Below, piece after piece: positions 58,395-64,000 of a stretch of DNA of 64,000 nucleotides. Both the position numbers and the translations under genes were made by a program. Source of the DNA: Typhlomys cinereus (taxonomy: Eukaryota > Chordata > Mammalia > Rodentia > Platacanthomyidae); the NCBI GenBank assembly GCA_023101885.1, contig JALPQD010000390.1:1289257-1353256 (forward strand), given 5' to 3'. The notes beneath the pieces were generated by a model. That model did no database searches. It was not told the DNA's origin and saw only the letters and a list, made by a program, of their open reading frames with translations. Numbering within the stretch: position 1 is the stretch's first letter; each line of letters starts with the position of its first letter.

Positions 58395-60840
58395 AGGATC
58401 TTGCTAGAGACAGACAATAATGAATACATAGTAAATATTTTCAACCAGTCAATTTTATTATATAATATAGTACAAATAAGATGCATCTGAAATTTCTATG
58501 TAAAATTTTTGAAAATGTAGTCATCGTTATAAAATTCTTGCATTTATCGGCATACAATTCTACACATTTATGCAGATATGTACTGATGGTAACATATGCT
58601 TGTTATAAACTGAGATGGGTACAGGTGCAGAGTAGTTATTCTCAAACTTACTCAATCAAAACTTACTAAAAAATTAACTGGATAAGTTGCCACTTTAAAA
58701 TTGGCTTTTTAAACAGAGACATCACTGACACTGTTTTTGAAGACTCCCATTAATATTCATCCGTGTTACCATTTACAACCTACTGCTCTAAAGAACATAT
58801 AAATTGGGAAGCAGCCTTCTATATGAAACACATAATTACCAAATAACAAAGGACCTAAAATTATTGGTTACAGCTCACTTATCTGAAAGGCTTTTGTCTT
58901 TTTTTCCTTATTTGTATACATACATGTATATATGCATTCATCCCACTGGATAGCAACTTGACTTTTTGTAAATCCAAAAAAGAAAGAATGAGTAAACAAT
59001 GAGCAGTTCCATAAACATGTAGTTCCTACAAGTCTACTGCATATCTGTCACCACCACTCGGTAGTAGAATTTAAGGGAAGTCTCATTGTTCTATTTCTAC
59101 TTTTAATCACTGAATTAATGAAACTTTAATATAAGCTTCCTTCCTACAAATTAATTTTTCTTTACAAAGGCACTTCTATGACAGGACGGGTGTTTATTTA
59201 CATGGAACAATTTAAATACATATGACACCCAAGAACCTAGGAAAATAAGAAAAATGTGAGAAAGTTAAGGAAAGAGTCTATTAAAATCTGTTCATATAAT
59301 GGGCCTGTAAATGCACTGTCAATAAAGAGATATTTTATTTAAATGGTAGCAACTGGCTGAAAAGTATTCTGATAAATGCTAATGCTATTGTGTAAAATTT
59401 CAACTACAATACACAGTGCTATAGAGATAAATAACAATGAAATAATATGGCTTTTTCAGAGATTTATATATAATTGGAAATCTTTCTGTGCAGTTATGCA
59501 CAAGAATTTCTTCCAAACATGTTCTGGAAAATAATATAAAAGTTTCAATAACCAAAGACAATAAATCACAATACCTCCAACAAACCAGATTATAAGTAAT
59601 AGCATAAGAGTGATTTTTAATTTTGGTTGTTCCAATAAAAACACAGTAAAAATTAAATGATTAAACCATACAGTGAGTATACTAGATGTAGCAGTCTCTG
59701 AGCAGGCAAAAAGTAAATCATAAACCTAAGCCTTTTTCATTATTGAGCATTAATATGATTACATTAAATTTTGACTTTTTTGTGAGTTGTTTATAAATTG
59801 TGGCTGCAAGACAGTCTGTCCTATATCACAGACAATTTTATTGTGTTCACTGTGAAAAGTAAAAGATTTATATCTTATCTTAATGCTCAGAGAAAATTTA
59901 ATGAGATCTAGTAGAAGATAGAAAGCATCTTCCCATGACTGTAAACCTAATGAAAAGTCTCCTGAGCATTGAAGAAATTATTTTTACACAAAATGTGAGA
60001 TGGGAAATCCATTTCCCTTACAGAGATAACAGGAATTAATAGTATTTATACAATCATTCTCTTGAGTATTACATGTAATATAATGTAATTTTCTGAATAT
60101 AATTTTTGTCATACAAATATTTCTCTATTTGTCATACAAATATTTCCTTTTCAGCTCCTTCATTGTGCCCTGTGCCCCACACTGACAGAGTTTACAAAAA
60201 TCCACAAATTACCTTGCCTTATGTTTCCATACTTATTTCTTATAGAAGATCACATGTGAACTTAGGGTCCCTGAGTCCTGAGGATCAGAATGAGAGTCTT
60301 AATGCCATATTTTCAGGTTCTGTTCCTTCAAGAGAATCTTTTGCTTTTAATCATGAGTTTTCTCACTCATTTGAACTGTTATGTATAAAACTGTGGTTAT
60401 TAATATGTGTGTATGTCTGTGTGCATGTATTTGTGTGTGTAAGTGCATATGTTGTGAGATGTTTTCTAAGAAATATTTCTGCGTGCTGCAGTGAGAACAT
60501 AGAGCATGTATACTCTCAACCTGGGAAAAATGTTAAAAAATATATATATACAAAGGACGTGTCTGTGGCTATCCTGTCAACGTGATGCATTAGAGAAAGA
60601 GACAATGAATCAGAACTGATCATCTAGAAATAACAAGGATGGAGCAACATGTGTCAATCTCCATGTGCCAGTCACACAGTGCACTGGTCTTTATTACCCA
60701 GTCTGAATGTCCTGACTTAGGTCCTGGCATGTTCCTAACATAAGTTTCTAAATCAGTTTATGCACTTTTAAAAAATCACATATGATCTCCCAAAGGAGAT
60801 ACCAAGCAATTTGTTGATTGCTGGCAAAGCTTCAGAAAGA
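58395..60840. other. Unit 4 upstream flank of OR
   Basis: Non-coding, colinear with 5034-8340 and 20529-23120. It lacks the L1/SINE insertions found in unit 1 and the 229-bp duplication in unit 2, so it best represents the ancestral arrangement. The 159-codon open frame at 60106-60585 has no domain and no open counterpart in the paralogous flanks, so I do not call it a gene. Confidence 0.6.
58960..59095 (-). promoter_or_regulatory. Candidate OR upstream regulatory block, unit 4
   Basis: 'gaatgagtaaacaatgagca' (58985), 'tcctacaagt' and 'atatctgtcaccac' match the blocks in units 1 and 2 at a similar distance (about 590 bp) from the start codon. Promoter or first-exon function is inferred. Confidence 0.3.
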
Positions 60841-61223
60841 CTAATGAGATATTTGGAGACAAAGCACTGCCAGAGATATGCTCACTGAGTAGAGTAGTGG
60901 GTTGTGGGTGGCTATGTAGCAGTCATAAGCCATTGCTGTCAACAGATAACCTTCTGGGGTGCTCAGGGCAATGGTACAAAACATCTGTACTATACAATAA
61001 ATGAATGATATGACTTTCTTCTTTGACACAAAATCTATTAACACTTGGAAAATAGTAGTAGTACATGGGTTTGTGGATCTGGGAATATGCAATGACCAGT
61101 ACAATGATCCTATGAGAGTGAACAGATAAATCACTAGAAACAGGAAAGAAATGTTGTCTGCAGTTCAGCACTGTCTACAAAGCCCTTTAGTAAAATTTCA
61201 GTGACTTCTGTGATGTTCTTCAT
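60841..61223 (-). pseudogene. Olfactory receptor pseudogene fragment, second OR type
   Basis: Starts at ATG 61223-61221 with MKNITEVTEILLKGF, a normal OR N-terminus with an NIT glycosylation site. After about 31 codons the frame is broken (TAG TGA), and the adjoining frame continues with VIYLFTLIG (TM1), NPCTTTIF near TM2 and TPEGYLLTAMAYDCYIATHNPLLYSV (TM3, with DCY in place of DRY). Homology ends shortly after TM3, so TM4-TM7 are missing. The paralog at 23121-23524 ends at the same place, so the truncation predates the duplication. Confidence 0.85.
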
Positions 61224-61276
61224 GTTTGAACCTCAGGGAAAAATATGAATATAATTATTAAAGACATTTCATTTTA

Positions 61277-63480
61277 TTATTGTAACAATCTCTTAACTAT
61301 TGCTGTGAGAAAACACCTAAAGTCAAGAAACTTAAGGGAGAAAGGGAGATTTATTCAGGCTTATGGTACCAGAGGGGACATAGTTTCTCATGGTGGAGGC
61401 AGCATGGTTGGCTGGCCGAAGTTGGAAGAGGCTAAGTCATTGCAGACATCTTGGAAGCTTGCTGCAAAGGCAGACTTCTGGAGGTAGGGAGGGATTAATC
61501 CACCTCAATGCCCACTCCGTATGATTGCCTTCCTCCAGCAAGGCTCTACCTGTCAAGGTACCATGACCTTGCCAAACACATGAGACTGTGGGGGACATAT
61601 TTCAAACCATAAAAATTATGGTGAGATAACAGAACTGTGAATACATGTCCAACAGATGAGTCTCTAGTTTAAATCATCTCAGTTCTAACCACCCCTCCAA
61701 TGCAGCTGCCTGTAGAGCATATCACTCTGTGGGGCTGACTCCTCCTAGGGTATAGGGCTATCCTTGGCAGATGTCCCACATTGTCTCTGGAATCTGTCAT
61801 ATCTTTGTTTATCAATGGCAAACCAGGCTTTAACTCTGCAGCACAAACTTCTGTTTTTGGGCCTCTAAACTGCAGGCTTTTGGCCACATGCTGCCTAGAC
61901 TCATTTTCTGAAACATTGGAGGAAGAATCCATGACTTCCTCCATCTTGTGTCCTTGATGCCTCTAAAATCAGAACCATGTAGACAAATTGGCTAAGTTTT
62001 GATGTAGTCTTGAGTTGTAGATTGGTCCCCTTGAATGACAGCTGATTTGACTTCTCTCTAGTGACCATAGGGGAAAAAAATCTTTTTCTCTGCACAGTTG
62101 GTTGCTTTAGGGGAGAAACAGACTCTTGTTTGAGAATGCCACCTTTTAGCTCATTCCTTCCAAAAGGATTTTCATTCTTTTTTAATTAATTAATTAATTA
62201 ATTTTCCCAATCATACAAACTTAATAGGTACCCTGGTCCCCTCCCTCCCTCCACCCCTCCCCTGTCCCCCTTGCTCCCTCACCCCTTTTTCCCCTTTCTT
62301 TAACCCCCCCTTTCCCTTTCTCCTAGTGCCTCCCTCTTCCACCCCCAATCCTGGAGTATCCTTTAGTGTGAATGTCAAACTTCCCTCTGTGTCCTCCACT
62401 CTAATAAGTTATAAGGACTCAGTAGCATTGACTAAGGCCCTTTCTTGTGCTCCCCTTTAGTGTGTGACCACTATTGTGTCTGTTACTCCCTTACCTCTAA
62501 GGATCCTAGTACCTGCTCCATGCTAGACTTTGGGGTGTCATTGATATGTCACTCATTGTGCAGGTCATGCAGAGTCCTATTATGATTACTGTGGCCCTAA
62601 CTTGTGTGGGGTATCTTGGGTATCAATGCTCCTCCCATCTTTAGGCTCTTAAAATCTTACTTCCCCCTCTTTTGCAAATTTCCCTAAGCATTAGAATGGG
62701 GAGAGATTTGGTTGGTTTGGTTCCAGGTGATTAATGTAAGGTCTTTGATGTTCTGAATTCAGGTTGGTTGTTGTTTTCATTTTTGATGTTCCTACACCAG
62801 CCTTGGCTTCATCCTGATTGATATTGGAGGTCACCTCCTGACAAGCAGTGGGTCCTCCCTGAACTGCGCATTCCCAGGCAGTGGATTTTCATTCTTGTAG
62901 GTTGGAGACTACTCTGAGAATCTTGCCCTCAATCTAGTTATCTTATTACGCAAATTGAGAGCAGTGGCCATATCATTTTGTCAAGACTACATTGCTTTGC
63001 AATGTTCTCTGCCAAGCACTCCAGTTTAACTGGCATGCTTTCAGGATGAAGGAAAAACTTCACTAAACTGTCTGCCAACATATAGTTCCATTTGTCACTT
63101 GTCCAGTTGCAAACACATTCTGAAGTCCCCTGTGGACCATCACAAGCTGGGCTTCCACTGTCTGCACCTATTATATAGCATTGCTCTCAGAGAAAGGATC
63201 ATTAGCCTATTGCCAAGACACAGACTTTCCCAACACAAAGTCCCAAAGTTCTCCATATTTCTCCAAACAAACAGCTCCAAAGGCACACTTGCCACATTAT
63301 AGCATTGGCCCTACTGCTGGAAACCAACTTCTCTCAGCTTCACAAACAGTTCCACATTGTGGTACCAGATGCTCTTACTCTCACAGCAACACCCCACTCT
63401 CAGTACCAATTTCTGTAATGGTTAGTATTAACTATTGCTGTGAGAAATTAACTATCACATGTATCCCCATACTATATTTC
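61277..63480. mobile_element. ERV-like internal sequence (possibly MaLR), with nested L1
   Basis: Non-coding, less AT-rich than its surroundings. 'ttaactattgctgtgagaaa' occurs near 61292 and again near 63429, and the stretch before the second, 'cactctcagtaccaatttct', resembles the internal region of mammalian MaLR elements as I remember them. 61640-62165 and 62897-63420 look like one element split by an L1. LTRs were not found and no retroviral protein is coded. Small open frames within (61245-61487, 61669-61944, 63099-63302, 63181-63525) are not genes. Confidence 0.45.
62180..62882 (-). mobile_element. 5'-truncated L1 3'UTR nested in the ERV-like element
   Basis: (TTAA)n/poly(T) start, 'cccaatcatacaaacttaa', 'taggtaccctggtcccc', CT-rich tract, 'ttacctctaaggatcct', 'ttccaggtgattaatgtaag'. 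Flanked by a perfect 14-bp target-site duplication 'ggattttcattctt' (62166-62179 and 62883-62896). Confidence 0.9.
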
Positions 63481-64000
63481 TTTTTACCCTCCCTATTTGT
63501 TGCAGTTAGCTTTCATGGTTGCTGATAAATCACCATCAAATGGCTTAAGGGAAGAAGGGTTTTATTTTCTCTTACAATTTCTGGGTTCAGTTCTCAATCC
63601 AGCTTACAGGATAGCTCATACCAATACTAGGGCCAAGGGAACTAGCCATACCATCTCTACATAATGTCTGAGAGAGGGACAATCCTTACTTGCCAGACCA
63701 GTATGTCTGGCCAAGTGTATACAAGGATGCCAACTCTCTCAATCAGCTCTCTGTATTTTATTCCAGGGCCTAATCCCACCCACCATGAGCTGGGCCTTCC
63801 CCATCAGCTAAACAATCTGCAGATTTGCTTGGGGCTCAACTCAACAAATAATTCATTACAAATGTGCCCAGAGCTCAAACCCTCCACTATCAAGTCAATA
63901 CCTGTGCCTAATTATGACACTATTCTCCCTTCTAGCTTGTTTTCCTCCCTCTGCAGGGTTTGATTTCAGGTGCAAGCCATTAGTTCTTCTTTAGGATGTT
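63481..64000. mobile_element. ERV-like repeat related to 39820-40140, and right edge
   Basis: 63520-63850 is the third member of the repeat described at 39040-40140 ('ggcttaagggaagaagggt', 'cttacttgccagacc', 'cccacccaccatgagctggg'). 63940-64000 ('cctccctctgcagggtttga', 'taggatgtt') resembles 38107-38165. The open frame at 63664-63963 is across it and unsupported. Confidence 0.4.

Noticed and set aside
60106..60585. 159-residue open frame upstream of the OR pseudogene
   Set aside because: No domain, signal or conserved open counterpart in the paralogous flanks of units 1 and 2.
63181..63525. 114-residue open frame
   Set aside because: Falls in the ERV-like non-coding repeat; no retroviral or cellular domain.
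1..64000. A novel defence, toxin or biosynthetic system
   Set aside because: All intact coding sequence is olfactory receptor; everything else resolves into retroelement remnants, microsatellites or featureless non-coding DNA.

Overview
This is a stretch of mammalian, almost certainly rodent, nuclear DNA from an olfactory receptor (OR) cluster. It is AT-rich and intron-like, with no operons and no CRISPR. The only intact coding genes are three single-exon OR genes on the minus strand. Rodent origin is inferred from the interspersed repeats: L1 elements with long 3'UTRs and G-rich polypurine tracts, old B1-like and B3-like SINE remnants, and eight copies of a tRNA-headed SINE whose head resembles rodent B2 but whose body I do not recognise. 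It does not look like house mouse or rat. I cannot name the species.

Genes. Minus-strand genes of one OR subfamily lie at 4076-5033 (pseudogene), 19587-20528, 36314-37258 and 57453-58394 (intact, 313-314 codons). They resemble family 8 subfamily K (OR8K) receptors. Remnants of a different OR type lie at 23121-23524 and 60841-61223. A further OR remnant runs off the left edge (1-360).

Layout. The OR8K-like genes sit in tandemly duplicated units about 15-21 kb apart. Each unit has downstream flank, the OR gene and about 2.5 kb of upstream flank; units 2 and 4 then have a second OR fossil, while units 1 and 3 keep only the sequence next to it. A further block (10990-12935 and 24780-27078) is also paralogous, so the original unit was larger. 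Differences between units are mostly retrotransposon insertions, and several have a matching empty site in another unit: L1 at 1951-2920, L1 plus SINE at 7058-7893, L1 at 25941-26766, SINE at 56187-56461.

Between the genes lie L1 copies: a near full-length minus-strand L1 (12936-19490), a minus-strand L1 of about 3.8 kb (29127-32925), a roughly 6 kb plus-strand L1 with both ORFs broken (42461-48468), one with a 5' inversion (33553-34737), and many short 3'-end copies. ERV-like repeats lie at about 27079-28450, 39060-40140 and 61277-63850. All L1 ORFs seen are disrupted.

How the genes work together: they do not form a pathway. Each intact OR would be an alternative odorant receptor, normally expressed one per sensory neuron. 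I did not find a previously undescribed system; the more unusual observations are structural ones (templated insertion in an L1 3'UTR, twin-priming inversion, a tandemly duplicated upstream block in one OR unit, an unrecognised SINE family).
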